DNA of 64,000 nt from Magicicada septendecula. Taxonomy: Eukaryota > Arthropoda > Insecta > Hemiptera > Cicadidae. This document shows, piece by piece, positions 10,401 through 21,538 of the stretch. Both the position numbers and the translations under genes were made by a program. The stretch lies in contig CM068370.1 of assembly GCA_034769895.1 (NCBI GenBank), forward strand, positions 34,113,747 through 34,177,746. Reading direction: 5' to 3'. How positions within the stretch are numbered: the stretch's first letter is position 1; every line of letters starts with the position of its first letter. Under the pieces are notes generated by a model. It was not told the origin of the DNA. It was given only the letters and a program-made list of their open reading frames with translations, and made no database searches.

Positions 10401-10448
10401 ACAGCGAATAGTAAGTTCATACGTGAAAGTTTATATATATTAATAAAT

Positions 10449-11268
10449 TTAATAAAGTGAACGAAGAGGATGAATCAACAAGATAATTTCAATAATACTG
10501 TTCAAGAATGTTGCACGAAACTCATTGAGTTACTTATAAAGAAACTATATAGCCTAGGCTATATTCTAATGAGGTTTTTCAGCATTACTTTTGCACAGGG
10601 TTCAATTTATAATTCAGCAGATTACGTTAGTTGCGAAAGACGTTACGCCATCGTTCGGTCACTGGGAAACCGCACAACATACTTCCGGCATGTTAGCCTA
10701 GTGATCACTGTTCTGACGTCAGCAATTAATGTTTCACACTCTACAGTCACAAAGGATTCATGACGTGTACTAAACGGTATTGTCGTTGCGATACTGGTGT
10801 GAATTAATTGGGCCATCATATCGCTGATGTTTGTAAACAATCGACGTCAACGGAACCGCGTTTACTATAGGCGACTGACGATAACGCGGCCGAACGACCT
10901 TGGATTAGCGAAACACGGTTTGTTATCACCGACGGAATTATTATTGGTAGCGGTGATACTGTGAAAATACGAAGAAGAGGTCGACGGAAATCTGATTCAC
11001 GCGTTTGAGTATACGACTCACGGATTCTACCCGCCCAGAAACTGTCACAGTGTCTGTACGTCAATGTGATATTCTCAGCAATAGAAACGTGATGCCGTCA
11101 GTGTTGCATTTCAGTTGACTTTGAGTTTTCAGTTGAATATAAAAATCGATGTTTATATTATCCTGGCTGTGACTAGGGCTACATAATTATTCCTTCGTGG
11201 ATTACAGTTTTCAGGTGCCGGCCGCCACGTGGGTTTTCAGTGAAACAACGATCAAGTTGACAATAACG
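10449..11268. other. unclassified non-coding stretch
   Basis: Short frames only, none with motifs. The part at 10830-11080 is CpG-rich relative to its neighbours. No element recognised. Confidence 0.35.
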
Positions 11269-11276
11269 TCTTAAAC

Positions 11277-11976
11277 CAGTGGTTTCCAAAGTGCGGTCCG
11301 CGACAATTTTTCAGGGGTCCGCAGACACTTTTAAGAAAAATTGGAATTAGTAGATTCCAGTTTTTTTTTTCAAACATTGTAATTGTAAAAGTAATTTCAA
11401 ACTAATGGCTTTCATATGTCTTTAAATCATGTCGTGTAGCAGATCTGTTTGTTGGCCGAACTAACTAGACTTCTCTCTTACACTACAAAAAGAAGATTCA
11501 TTGGCAGAACTTCCAACTGACAGTTTATTAAAATTATTGTTATCGCAATTACAGCTAGTGACCTCCGGTTATATGTAATGACTGACTATCCTGAACTCGC
11601 AAAAAAACTTTGAACCGTTTAACTGTGTTTCTCTCTACTTATTTGTGTGAAAACGCATTCTCCCTGTTCACGTACGTGAAGTCAAAGTTAAGAAGTAAAC
11701 TTGTTGTCGACTTAATATTGAAATTATCAGACATTAAACCCAATATTGCAGAGCTAATTGTTCAAAAGCAGCTTCATTGTTCACATTAAACTATGTTTGA
11801 TATCAATAATATTATAATTTTGCAAGTTAAGAGAATTTGATTTTAATGCATTTTAATTAAAATTTAAGATTTTCTATCTTATTTACTGTTTTATTTAAGA
11901 ACTCAGAGGGGGCCATGAATTTTTAAATTATTTCGGGGGGGGGGGGGTCCGCGAACTGAAAATTTGGGAATCATTG
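11277..11976 (+). mobile_element. hAT element remnant, 700 bp, with TSD
   Basis: The left end CAGTGGTTTCCAAAGTGCGG and the right end TTTGGGAATCATTG are inverted repeats with subterminal GGTCCGCG boxes. The flanks TCTTAAAC (11269-11276) and TCTTAGGC (11977-11984) are an 8-bp duplication with two later changes. The interior keeps the transposase C-terminus. Related copies lie at 30628-31264 and 52693-53377. Confidence 0.85.
11578..11789 (+). pseudogene. hAT transposase C-terminal dimerisation domain
   Basis: A continuous frame of 70 codons reads MTDYPELAKKTLNRL, TVFLSTYLCENAFSLFTYVK, SKLRSKLVVDLIL and ends IVQKQLHCSH before TAA. P-x-L-A-K, the Y-L-C-E-x-x-F-S box, K-x-R-S-x-L and K-Q-x-H-x-S-H are the C-terminal marks of Buster/ZBED-like hAT transposases, where this domain holds the last catalytic Glu and the dimer surface. 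The N-terminal BED finger and catalytic Asp regions are gone. Confidence 0.85.
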
Positions 11977-12049
11977 TCTTAGGCTATTTCACAGTGCGCC
12001 TGCGTGCGTCACGTAGCCTCCAAACGTTTATCCTGTTTGTTCTTTATTG

Positions 12050-12330
12050 TTCTTCTTCGTCTTCTCTTCTTCAAGGATTAGGTTATATAAACCTGTTCCG
12101 GCACCCATCTCATCATTGGACGACCTACGTCATTACTCCGAGGCTGATTTGGGTACTACAAGTATTTTAAAGTTTTACATGAACAGGTTACTTCCCTGTT
12201 AAGCACAGCCCGCCTACCAGGAGGACCAGAGACTCTTCTATCAGGGTTACCATACCTTAGCCGGAAGGCCCCCTGTTCTGGGGCCACGAGATTCGCCCTC
12301 ACCATTCTCTTTCTGAGATAGGATTTGGCG
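12050..12330 (-). repeat. interspersed repeat resembling a LINE 3' end
   Basis: The segment with TTCTTCAAGGATTAGGTTA, GACGACCTACGTC and CCAGGAGGACCAGAGAC resembles, on the minus strand, a LINE 3' end with a GAA-type tail. The text around GGAGGACCAGA..CTTAGC recurs at 20150-20210. The class is inferred. Confidence 0.45.
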
Positions 12331-12459
12331 GCTTTGTATCAGTTATTCTGATACTGAATTTTTCTTAGTATTTCCAGAGCTCACCTATCGGCATCAGTGA
12401 GGTTGGTTGTTGCTATGGCTTCCGGTTGGCTTTTGGTAGTTAAGTGGGTGTTATTGTGT

Positions 12460-12484
12460 TTGCGTGTGTGTGTGTGTGTGTGTA
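12460..12484 (+). repeat. (TG)n microsatellite
   Basis: A short TG run within sequence related to the PLE palindrome family (TTGTGTTTG..TGGGTGTTTT). Confidence 0.8.
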
Positions 12485-12555
12485 TATTTGTTTTGTGGGT
12501 GTTTTCAATTTTGAGTAACCAACCTGAACACAAATATTCAACAAGATCAAAAATC

Positions 12556-12600
12556 AAAATGGCTGAGAATGGAAAAAACATTTGATTCGTGAAACATGTC
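12556..12600 (+). ncRNA. degenerate hammerhead-like motif
   Basis: CTGAGAATGG, a possible GAAU/AUUC stem, then GTGAAACATGTCTC. The flanks (AACACAAATATTCAAC, ACAAGATC) echo the right arm of the 62 kb palindrome. The CUGANGA box is incomplete, so the motif is probably dead. Confidence 0.35.
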
Positions 12601-13195
12601 TCAAGGAAGGAAATAATAGATCTTTACTACAAAATAGTTATAAATAACACACACACACACACACAAGCTATGTGTATGTCACTGAACAAGAAATATAATA
12701 TATATGTATAGTTACTGAACCAAATTGCCAACTCAATGAAGTTCTGTACTCAATAAATTCTCTCCGTTTAGTCGGCAATAAACGAATCCATTGACCTGGC
12801 GAATTTCTCTCCAGGGACGGCTTCCCTTAGACTGTTCTGAAGTCACGTCTCGGGGAGTAGGATAATCGAATAGCCTGCGTTTTAATCAACAAGGCTTCGT
12901 GTTTACATCAACAGCTTGCCATAAAACCGCCGAAACGAAAGTCAATTCACAAAGTTGCAAACTTACGGGCGTGTAAGGTAGAACGTATCGGGTCTGAGAT
13001 CGCGCGCGCGCGCGCGCGCACACACACACACACACTTCTATTGCCTCTTGTCAACACCTTGACATTGGCTAAATATTAACTAGAAATTGTTCAGGAGGAT
13101 AAATAAAACGTTTATGTGTAAGTACCTTCTGAATATTCTTTATTGCCTTATTTTATTGCACAATAAATTAATAATGTATTATAAATTTAATTAAG
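12601..13195. other. non-coding stretch with short microsatellites
   Basis: It contains (AC)n at 12646-12664 and a (CG)n-(CA)n run at 13001-13035. Nothing else is recognised. Confidence 0.5.
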
Positions 13196-13375
13196 AAAGT
13201 TGTGTTAGTGGTTATAATCACAAATAGAATTATCACTGTTGCACACCACTATAGAAAAGTTATTCCGATTAGCGCTTTCAAGCCTCACAGCTTATCGTCA
13301 GATCGGAAAAAGCGGAATAATTTTTCTATAGTGGTACGCAACAGTGATAATTCTGTTTGTAATAATTTATTAATT
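13196..13375. repeat. palindrome with ribozyme motif at its tip
   Basis: TTATCACTGTTGCACACCAC..ATAGAAAA on the left pairs with TTTTCTATAGTGGTACGCAAC on the right. The same arm sequence, CACTGTTGCACACCACTATA, is found at 47385-47700, so both are one family. The loop holds a hammerhead-like motif. Confidence 0.85.
13262..13308 (-). ncRNA. hammerhead-ribozyme-like motif, best stem I
   Basis: Minus strand: UUCCGAU, CUGACGA, U, AAGCU-GUGA-GGCUU, GAAA, GCGC, UA, AUCGGAA. Stem I has seven pairs, stem II five, and stem III is the self-complementary AGCGCU with A at the cleavage position. Only the unpaired U after A9 departs from the textbook core. Among all copies this has the longest stem I. Confidence 0.75.
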
Positions 13376-14133
13376 ATATATGATAATGATAGTTATATTA
13401 TTATTGAAACGTTTGTAATTTACAAAATAAAAACAAATTCTTGTTAAAAGTTTATTATAATTAATAATAATATAAATACAAGAGAAATTTGAGCATATAT
13501 CAATACAATAGATAAGTAAGCTATACAGTAAGCTATTTAATGTATCTCATTTTGTTTCATTTGTTGTCCGTTCAACACGAAATTCAGTTAACATGAAAAA
13601 AACAACTGATCACCGTCATTTCGTGTGAAATGTTTTCCACTACAGTTTGCCTCATGCTTTTTACCAGTACTAGTCATACGTTTTACCTCGTACATCTCGT
13701 TCGTATATTTTATTCGTATCTCGTTCGAATACTTTTTGTTTCATTTTCAAGTAGTAAATTGATTTTCCTTTTTGCCAATTTACATTATTTATAATTGTGC
13801 TGATTAATTTGCAGGACCAATGCTGCTGACTAATTACGTATTAAGTTTACTTTACCACGGGGGTTCTCTTTATTCAAGGTGGCTTTCTGTCGATTTCATT
13901 TCCAATTATCGTTAAATTTAGCATAATTACAGATGAAATTGTAAGACATGAAACGGTTCGAGCAGATCGTAGTGGTGGCAGGGAAGACAATGCAGGAAGT
14001 GGGGTATAAGGTGACCAACTACGTGACACAATAATGATTCAGCTGTACTGAACACCAAATAATTGTTCCGAAAAAAACGCGTCAAAGTAACGCATGCGCA
14101 ATGAAATATTTTGACACAGCGCAGCCAGACACC

Positions 14134-14137
<4 letters not shown>
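13376..14137. other. unclassified AT-rich stretch
   Basis: Nothing recognised; very AT-rich up to 13520, then a more balanced stretch with no repeat match in the window. Confidence 0.35.
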
Positions 14138-14179
<42 letters not shown>

Positions 14180-14204
14180 ATTCATCATCATCATCATCAT
14201 CATC
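14138..14204 (+). repeat. (CAT)n microsatellite, LINE 3' tail
   Basis: Over twenty CAT units with one ATT interruption, at the 3' end of the minus-strand LINE that follows. The poly-serine frame it creates on the plus strand is an artefact. Confidence 0.9.
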
Positions 14205-14847
14205 TGCAAGGATTAAACCAAGGATTGTTTGTATAGAACTCAAACAGGCAGAGTCTAGAGCTGGTCACTCCAGCGCTTCCTCGGACATCCCACACCTCTC
14301 CGTCCCTTCGGCTTGTAGTTCCATAGTTGTCTGGATATGCGACAGTCATCCATTCGGCAAAGAGTCGTTCCCACCAATTCAGCCGATACTAGGCAATCCT
14401 GTAGAGTACACTCATAATATTCAGTTCGTGCCGTATATCTGTGTTTCTTCTACGATCATTCAGAATATACCCTGCCACGTGCTTGAAAATTTTCATTTCA
14501 GCCGCTTGGATACGACTGGCCTGGCCTTTTTTAAAGTCTAATTTTCAGATCCATAAAGAAGTGTGGAAAGGCTTGGGAACTGTGTCCCACAAAAATCACC
14601 TTCTAGAATTTTAGGCGTGTTTCTTTACTTGCTGACTTAAAGAGTTCGCCTAATGGTCCCGCACATAAGGTTGAACTTATGTAACTTATTCACCACGTCG
14701 TTGGTTGTATTATAAGACACGCTGTTGCCCAGGTATTCAAAATTGCTGACTTGTTCTGTTCCAGACATCCGTTTCCTGTCTAATTATTTTAGTTGTACCG
14801 ATGGTGCGATCAGATTTAGAGACGTTCGAACTGTCAAGCCCCCCACT
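14205..14847 (-). pseudogene. LINE RT C-terminal part
   Basis: Same family as 7397-7870. Going 5' to 3' on the minus strand it shows a segment with MSGTEQVSNFEYLGNSVSY, then NKLHKFNLMCGTIRR, an AAEM-like box, and the C-terminal GRRG-VG-PRKRW region with several frame changes. It reaches further 5' than the 7.4 kb copy and stops exactly where the TIR element at 14848 begins, so that element probably inserted into it or the join is a later break. Confidence 0.8.
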
Positions 14848-15492
14848 CAGTGGCGTGGCGTGGGTACATAACACCTGTTGCCGGTTATGATAGGCCTAAA
14901 ACTTAACCTAAAAGTTAAATCGAATTTTGTCTTGTACGAAGTGTTCTTTTTAGAGCATTTTCTATCATTCGCTGGGAGAAGAAGATGGTCCTGGTTCAAC
15001 GGGACCAGACTCTCATTATACTTAAACAGAATAAATCAGGACATAAATAATAGAATTAAAAATAATAAAGACAAACAGAGAAACACATGAGTAAACGAAC
15101 AGAACACAAATACGTACGTAGTATCTGCTGCACGTCATTTCGGAAAACGAACATAACTGCCGAATGTTTTGCCGGTTTATGCATCGGCAACACATCGGAC
15201 GGACGAATGTGTCCCCCCTCCACAGTTTGCACAGTGACAACAACTAGGAGGTCAATGACCGTACGCAGTAAAACATTGCCGATGTCTGAGCAGGGAACCC
15301 AAGACAGTGCAAGTGCCCAGCAGTTCGAAAGCAGTGCTATGCTTTTTCTTCAAGTTTCCCTACTAATATTGTTCGGATTTTAAATTATCCAATAACTAAA
15401 GTATTTATTCTGTGATATAATTAATATTATTTTCTACTACATACAGTACTGTTGCCGCCGGCAACAGCGGTCACATGAACGCCACGGTATTG
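14848..15492. mobile_element. non-autonomous TIR element, family A copy 1
   Basis: It begins CAGTGGCGTGGCGTGGGTAC and ends GAACGCCACGGTATTG, an imperfect inverted repeat (CAGTggCGTGGCGT). The interior matches 48843-49458 in reverse orientation, including TTGCCGCCGGCAACA and GGACGGACGA. The termini resemble hAT ends, but no convincing target duplication is visible. No transposase piece is recognised. Confidence 0.75.
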
Positions 15493-15499
15493 CTCCCAT

Positions 15500-16058
15500 C
15501 AGTGGCGGATTTAAGATTTTTGAGGCCCTAGGCCAAGTTTTCTGAGCCCCCCCCCCCCCGGCTGTGACTTTGAAGTAATATATGTAATGTAGCAGTAATT
15601 TGATGTCAGACTAATACTGTCAAATTTGAAACCAGTAGGCTACTATAAAAAAGCGTGCTTTCATTTACAAACTTTTTCAAAATATTAAGCTTCGTCTTTA
15701 ATTTTTTTAGCTTATGTTTGTAGGCTCCACTAGCCGTATGAATGTTTATGTTCATGTTTATGGTCGTGTAAATTCGGGAGCAATACAGCGTACGTTCAAA
15801 ATTAGCACGCGCAGATTAGTTTTCAATGATGCCAACGTCTTAAAAGTAAGCGGGAAATATTTAAAAAAGAATTATCGTTCATTTATATAATTAACAAAAA
15901 ATTAATCATTTAATTTTAAAAAATCATACTTAAATAAATCTCAAAATGTCTCCTACTTTTATAAACAATACTTCTGTTAAAAAAAAAAAATATCTGTAGC
16001 TTGCGGCCCCCGCTGTAGCCTAATATCTGTAGGCCGCCTAGTGGTAAATCCGGCACTG
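15500..16058. mobile_element. hAT-like non-autonomous element, 559 bp
   Basis: The ends CAGTGGCGGATTTAAG and GTAAATCCGGCACTG are inverted repeats. The flanks GCTCCCAT (15492-15499) and GTTCCCAC (16059-16066) agree at six of eight places, fitting an old 8-bp duplication. A C-rich run follows the left TIR. The interior has no coding trace. It sits directly against family A copy 1. Confidence 0.75.
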
Positions 16059-16066
16059 GTTCCCAC

Positions 16067-16994
16067 TGTATAGCCTATTTCTGATTGCAAAACCAGGGAT
16101 CGCTGTGGCGTTAGCAGAGCATACTTTAAATACCAGACGCTGCCGGTTGCTATAATTGCCGCGCACACAGGGGGATACTGTGTCTCGTGACTGATACTAA
16201 TCAGCGCGCGGTATTATTATTATTACACGTGTGTTTTGTTTTCATTAATTATACCGTATGATGTTTAGACACGGCGGTAAGCCGCTGTAATTGCTGTGTG
16301 CAACCATAGCCCGCGGGTGGTATTGGCGGATGCACGCTGTGTACACGGCTACACATAGTCAAAACAAACAAACAAAGATAGGATATACGCAGCGGACGGA
16401 CGCCGCATTGTTAGAGTAAAACCAATATTTTCCGCCGTCTTGCGTAATAAACCGCTGTTTATCGGTATCGGTATGAATACTGTGTTTACGTATGTGTCGA
16501 AGGAGCTGCACCCTGCGGGCGAGAGCCGTCTGTTTACCGTCAAGCAAAGCGGCAGCAGACACTGATAGCCATAATCCAATCCTACTCGGTGTTGTTTATT
16601 TTAAAAGTTTATCAAATATTATAAAGGGAATTTCCAATTATCCGCTTTTATAGCGAGAGCAAAGGTAAACAAATTAGTAAAATGTTTTGTTTAGTCTTCC
16701 GATTATTTTTGGTAGAAATTGAAAAATGTTGTTTCTCCTGCTTTAATGAATTTTAAAGGTTAATTCTGTTGAAGAGGTGTAAAATTCCATCGGCGCGTCT
16801 GTGTATTACTTAGCTAATATCTTCAGAGTACTTAAAATTCTACGAAAATAATGTTTGTGGGCTACTGCGTGCGTTTGGTTCCACTCGCACCAAACTCGGA
16901 TCAAGTTCAAGTTTTTAAATTTCTTTATTGAAATCAGGCAATATATTTTGTACAAAGTTTGTTATAAATTAATGTTCTTGCAATTTTTGAAAAT
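16067..16994. other. unclassified non-coding stretch
   Basis: No gene or element recognised. The segment 16200-16560 has more CpG than its surroundings. Confidence 0.35.
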
Positions 16995-17007
16995 CATCAT
17001 CATCATC

Positions 17008-17205
17008 TTCACGGATTAAACCAAAAATAGGCAACGATTAGAGCTGGTCACTCCAGCGCTTCCTCGGACGTTCCACACCTCTCCGTCCCCTCGGCTTATA
17101 GTTCCAGAGTTGTTTGGGCATGCGGCAGTCATCCATTCGCCAAAGATGTTCCCACCAATTCAGCCGATACTGGGCGATCCTGTCGAGTATGCTCATAATA
17201 TTTTT
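17008..17205 (-). pseudogene. LINE RT C-terminal fragment
   Basis: Another copy of the KPRGRRGVGRPRKRW family, about 200 bp, with a short CATCATCATCATC tail at 16995-17008 and 5' truncation near 17205. Confidence 0.8.
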
Positions 17206-17929
17206 AAAAATGAGAATAATTTTAATGGCGCTTTGCGGTTACGTTATCAGCAGGGTTCTTTCGTAACAGAAGACCGATGTGGAAAACTCACGTATAACTT
17301 ATACTCAAGTATAACAATTGAGATTCATATTTCGTCAAATCTAAGGAGAAAATCTGAACTGTTAACAAAAAACAAGCTACAGTTGTCCATCTGTTTTATC
17401 GTGCGGTTTCTTCGCTGACCAACTAGCAATTCAAATATTGAAAGTTTACAAAGGTGTCAGAATTTCTCTGAGTTCTAGTAAGTGCTTCGTGATATGTAGC
17501 TAACAGATGCCAGTAATCAGAGAAGAAATCACCAGAATCAGCGTCACGCATAGGGACAAAAATGTAACACACCTTAATGACCATGTATTCTCGCTACTTG
17601 AAGATGTAGGTCACAAATGACTAAAAGGTTCACACAGACATGACCTCGTAAATATATTTTGTAAACGTTCAATATTTTCATGAAGTTTAGAGAATATTCT
17701 CTGCGAAATTGCTCACTTCAAAACAGGTTTCGGCTAAAATTACATAAATGTATTTATAGTTGTTTCACTAACTGCATAATAAAAAGCGCCAATTAAGAAG
17801 CAATTAATAGTCCTACACATATCTGATCGTTTTTTGTTATTGTAGGTGTGTCCGTGCGTCTTGTTTTCTGTTTCTTCCGTTTGATGTATGATATGTCATT
17901 TCTCATAATAATAGCAGATTTATACCGCA
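17206..17929. other. unclassified non-coding stretch
   Basis: Nothing recognised. Confidence 0.35.
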
Positions 17930-17950
17930 AGCAAGTGTACTATTTTTCCT

Positions 17951-17990
17951 TGGGTACGTTTCGCAGAACAATCTTGCACATTCAGGAACT
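17951..17990 (-). ncRNA. hammerhead-like motif, decayed
   Basis: CUGAAUGU, then a stem with GCA/UGC ends, then GAAACGUAC. The second core box is intact and stem III can be ACGU; the first box has lost its GA. Confidence 0.4.
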
Positions 17991-18043
17991 TAAAAATATA
18001 TTAAGATATTATAAACATCAATTATCCGTTAATACATTTCTCA

Positions 18044-18082
18044 ATTTCCGATGAGGCAGATTGTTCTGCGAGATGTACGCAA
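18044..18082 (+). ncRNA. hammerhead-like motif, decayed
   Basis: CCGAUGA, one unpaired G, GCAGA-UUGU-UCUGC as a perfect stem II, then GAGAUGUAC in place of GAAACGUAC. The core has at least two changes. Confidence 0.45.
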
Positions 18083-18105
18083 CGCAAAATTGGGTACTTG
18101 TGTGT

Positions 18106-18689
18106 GTGTGTATTTGTGCTTGATTTCGGCTTGTTTCCGTAACGTTTTGACCGCCTCAAAAGGCATCGAATTTTCTACAATGCGATTTGTGAAGTCGTAA
18201 TGCGAGGAACGAAGCTCCAGCCTTGCGTTACTAATGAGGATTTGAATGTATAAAGTGGAAAGTTTATGAACACGGATATGAACAGATTTGTTCTTGTCTA
18301 CGCACGAAGTACGCGCGGCTAAGTGAAGTGAGACCCTTTTGATGAGCATAATGTATATCGTTTGTCAGACACATACATGTTTCCCAAGTAATATTAGCGG
18401 CGGCGGCGGCGCCTTTTGCTCTGTGTGTGTGTGTGTGGGGGGGGGGTTACTAATGTAAACAATGACAGAGATTTACGACTCGTCCTACTTGACGAAGAGA
18501 AATGGTTTGCAGTGCAAATAGGCGAATGGTCTACTTGTTCTACATATAGTTAATCTGAATGACGCCAATTTGACTAGTACGTTTTTGTTATAACGCATTT
18601 CTGTTTAAACGATTATAACTTTTTATTTTAAAAACGGTGAAACTTTCTCTCAAGACGAATGGCGGGCTGAACAAGATATTTGATAAGAT
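18106..18689. other. unclassified non-coding stretch
   Basis: It holds a (GGC)n-like run at 18400-18413 and a TG/G run at 18424-18447. No gene recognised. Confidence 0.4.
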
Positions 18690-19320
18690 GAAATGAATTG
18701 AGTAGGAATACAACAATGATACTTTATAGAGCAGTAATTCGTCCAATGATTGTATATCTAGTGCACACAGCATCTGTTACACGTGAGGAGATGAGAATAT
18801 TCTGCAGTATTGAAACTCGCAAAAGAAAATCAGGAAGGTGATATGAATTGAGTAGGGATACAACAATGAGACTTTATAGAACAGTAATTCGTCCTATTAT
18901 GGTATATTCAATGGATTGAGCACCTATTACACGTGAGGAGCTGAGAATATTCTCAGAGAAGACTATTAAGAGGTAAAGAAGGAAGACGAAGGAGTGTATA
19001 CACGTTTCACAAATCACGAGCTTGAAGACACAATAAATAACGAAGGCTTGGTGAGACATATTAAAGAATAAAAGCTAAGACGATTCGGGCATCTATGAGA
19101 AATGCCCCAATGGCTTCATCACCCCAATCAAAAGAATTGTCGTCGTCATCACAGCCATGACTCTACAACCCTTGGTGGGTCTTGGCCTGCTCCAAGAATG
19201 CATTCCGTTCCTCCCTATTGCGTGTCCTGGCTTTACGGTTTCTTATGTTCAGCTTTCTGAGGTCGTCCTCTAATGAACTGTCATGGATGTATTTAAAATA
19301 TCAAGCAAACGATGGAAAAA
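18690..19320. pseudogene. LINE fragments (plus-strand tail, then minus-strand 3' end)
   Basis: From 18690 the plus strand reads LSRNTTMILYRAVIRP, and again at 18850 LSRDTTMRLYRTVIRPIMVY, so the piece is partly duplicated. Up to about 19090 it keeps the post-RT tail, broken by stops. From 19130 to 19320 the text with CTACAACCCTTGGTGGGTCT and GAGGTCGTCCTC reads as a LINE 3' region on the minus strand. The first family recurs at 22300-22555. Confidence 0.6.
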
Positions 19321-20085
19321 GTTTGAGAAGAAGCAGAGGCGAGACCAAAATGTGCGTTCAGAGTCACCAGTGACAAAGATCCATTGCGTGCGTGGGGACG
19401 GAGAAGGAAAAGATTCTTCAAAAATAAAATAACAAACGCTCGTGACCTATGATATTTAATTGAGAACTTCAACTCCATGAAAGTAGGCCTACCATTTTAA
19501 GAGCGTTGTCATCAGAGGACCACCAAGGTGAATAAACGTATTTGCTATTCTTGATAATTCCACCGAATTATGTAACGCATAATGCCACATAATTGAACTT
19601 TATTAATTACCTACATTCCTAGTTCTGCTGTATTAATCAAGGGGTCATTTGAATGTTATTCACCGTCCATTAAAACTATTTTGTATTCACACTTTGCAAA
19701 TGATGTATTCTGAATGTAAATAAACATAGATTTCAACGAGAAAACGTTTCATATGAAATGAAATCTCTGCGAGTAAACAATCGCTACACATGTTTAGGAT
19801 ATGAACATTTCCAAGGGCATGCCCTAATATCACTGAAACATCAAGTCTTGACAAAAAGTAATGAAAGTGCGTTACCTCGGCAAAAATGTGAATAATTTTT
19901 TTTTGCATAGCCTACAACAAATTGTATTTTTCAAGGATCTTTTAATATTATTATATGCTGTTTGTAATATGTGTGTAATTCTCTCTCTCAAAGGGATTTT
20001 CATCGGCTATTGCCGCATACCCACACCTAACCGCCATCTGTTTCTGCCTTGTGCATCTTTTATCCTTTGATCCAGTCTGTATCCG
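19321..20085. other. unclassified non-coding stretch
   Basis: Nothing recognised. Confidence 0.35.
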
Positions 20086-20250
20086 AGGCTGCTTGTTAGG
20101 TTTTTTAACATTGAATTTTTGACGAGTATCTAGGAGTTAGCCCGATACCTCAACTCTCAACCTGGAGGACCAGAATTTTCTGTTAGGGTCTTTTCCCTTA
20201 GCTGACTTGTTCGAGTTTTTAAGCGCCCGAAACTCGCTTGTCACCCTCTC
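20086..20250. repeat. repeat related to 12050-12330
   Basis: CAACCTGGAGGACCAGA..TTAGGGTC and CCCTTAGC echo the segment near 12215-12260. It is probably a decayed LINE 3' end on the minus strand. Confidence 0.35.
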
Positions 20251-20651
20251 TCGTCTGTTGCATAACGCACTACAATAGTACGCCATATATACAGGGGCCA
20301 CGCGGCATATAAAGCCTACGAGGACGTGAGAGTAGAATTTGTTGGTAGAGCTGAGTTTGATTTCTCAAATCCCTGATTTACTTGCCAGGAAAATTCAGTG
20401 GGAATTTCTCAGAGTTTTAGTGCTATGAAGGTGTCAGCAGCCTTCATAACCTCCAAGACCCTTTGGCCCCCAATATGGGTTTATATCCAAAGCTTTATAA
20501 GACTGCCATGTTAATCCTAGTTTAGTCAGGAAATCGGTTTATAAAAAATAATTTTTTTTTACGTCGGCAGACAAAGCCAGACACTTTTTTAAATGTTTAG
20601 TCACTGGAGACAAGTTGTTTCTACTCGGAAGAGAGGTAGGCCTGTAGGGCA

Positions 20652-20653
<2 letters not shown>
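20251..20653. other. unclassified non-coding stretch
   Basis: Nothing recognised. Confidence 0.3.

Positions 20654-20738
<85 letters not shown>
20654..20738 (+). repeat. (GT)n microsatellite, 85 bp
   Basis: A pure GT run of about 42 units. Its length suggests it is polymorphic. Alternating purine-pyrimidine DNA of this kind can adopt Z-form. Confidence 0.95.
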
Positions 20739-20741
<3 letters not shown>

Positions 20742-21536
20742 CTAAAAACGAATAAATGTGAATCTAAGTAAGTGACTCATGTAGAATTGTTTATTTAAAA
20801 TTTAAGAAAGACGCATTTTCAATAAATCTCGAACTGCCTTATTTGTTATTTAGTAAATATGTTCCCAAGTATATTTTATTCGTAACAGATTCGTGAGTGG
20901 AGACCGATGCATTACACGACTGAGAGAGCCGGGTTTAATATCAGCGGTGGCGACCATTATTTAGGCAGACACACATATATTCCTGTCGTCGCGTCTATAA
21001 CGCAGATTTGTTATTCCACGTCTGTGATGGTGGGCGTGCACCGTTTGTATCGAACAAACACAGACTCGCTGCTCTCACGCTTTACTCGCTACAAATATAT
21101 ATTCGTAATGGAAAATAACAATTTCAGAAGGTGTTCTATTCTGGCAGATAGTTATTCAGAAATGATACAGGTAGAGAAAGCACTATTAGACAAAACAGAG
21201 AAAAAACAACAACTACAGTAAGAGAAACAAACAATCAAGCCCCGATCAGTCGATACGAGATTCTGGTTTGGAGATGTTAGGTAGCGTAATACTGATCAGG
21301 CAAGCTGGGTGTTCCGCCGAACAATCGTTCTATTTCTGGTTGGGGAGAGCCGTGGCTGTGTGGAAGCCAAGAGACCTTGAAGCGTACGTATAATCCCTAT
21401 AGAGCTGTTACCTCTACCTTCGGCTCTGTTTAGAGCTCTCCAGCTCGGTTCCCTTCCTTTTCCTCCACGTCTTCCATTTAACTCAAAATTCACGCTATTT
21501 TGGTGTGTTCTACCTCGTCTTGTCATTAAAGTTAAA
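20739..21536. other. unclassified non-coding stretch
   Basis: A 104-codon frame at 20907-21221 has no motif. The segment 21290-21520 has complementary short boxes but no assignable family. Confidence 0.3.
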
Positions 21537-21538
21537 TA

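Larger units (their letters stand above)
10208..10448. repeat. long palindrome with paired ribozyme motifs
   Basis: The arms of about 113 bp (10208-10320 and 10335-10448) are almost exact inverted copies around a 14-bp centre. Each arm carries one hammerhead-like motif, on opposite strands, with AACTTACTATTCG and its complement outside. I infer a head-to-head pair of PLE terminal repeats. No coding remnant is nearby. Confidence 0.85.
17930..18105. repeat. imperfect palindrome with paired ribozyme motifs
   Basis: GTACGTTTCGCAGAACAATCT at 17955-17975 is mirrored by AGATTGTTCTGCGAGATGTA at 18058-18078, with weaker pairing outward (ACAAGTACCCAATTTTGC on the right). It is an older, more diverged case of the head-to-head layout. 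Confidence 0.7.

Noticed and set aside
14101-14541. 146-codon frame with a poly-Ser start
   Set aside because: It is the antisense of a LINE tail plus its (CAT)n microsatellite.
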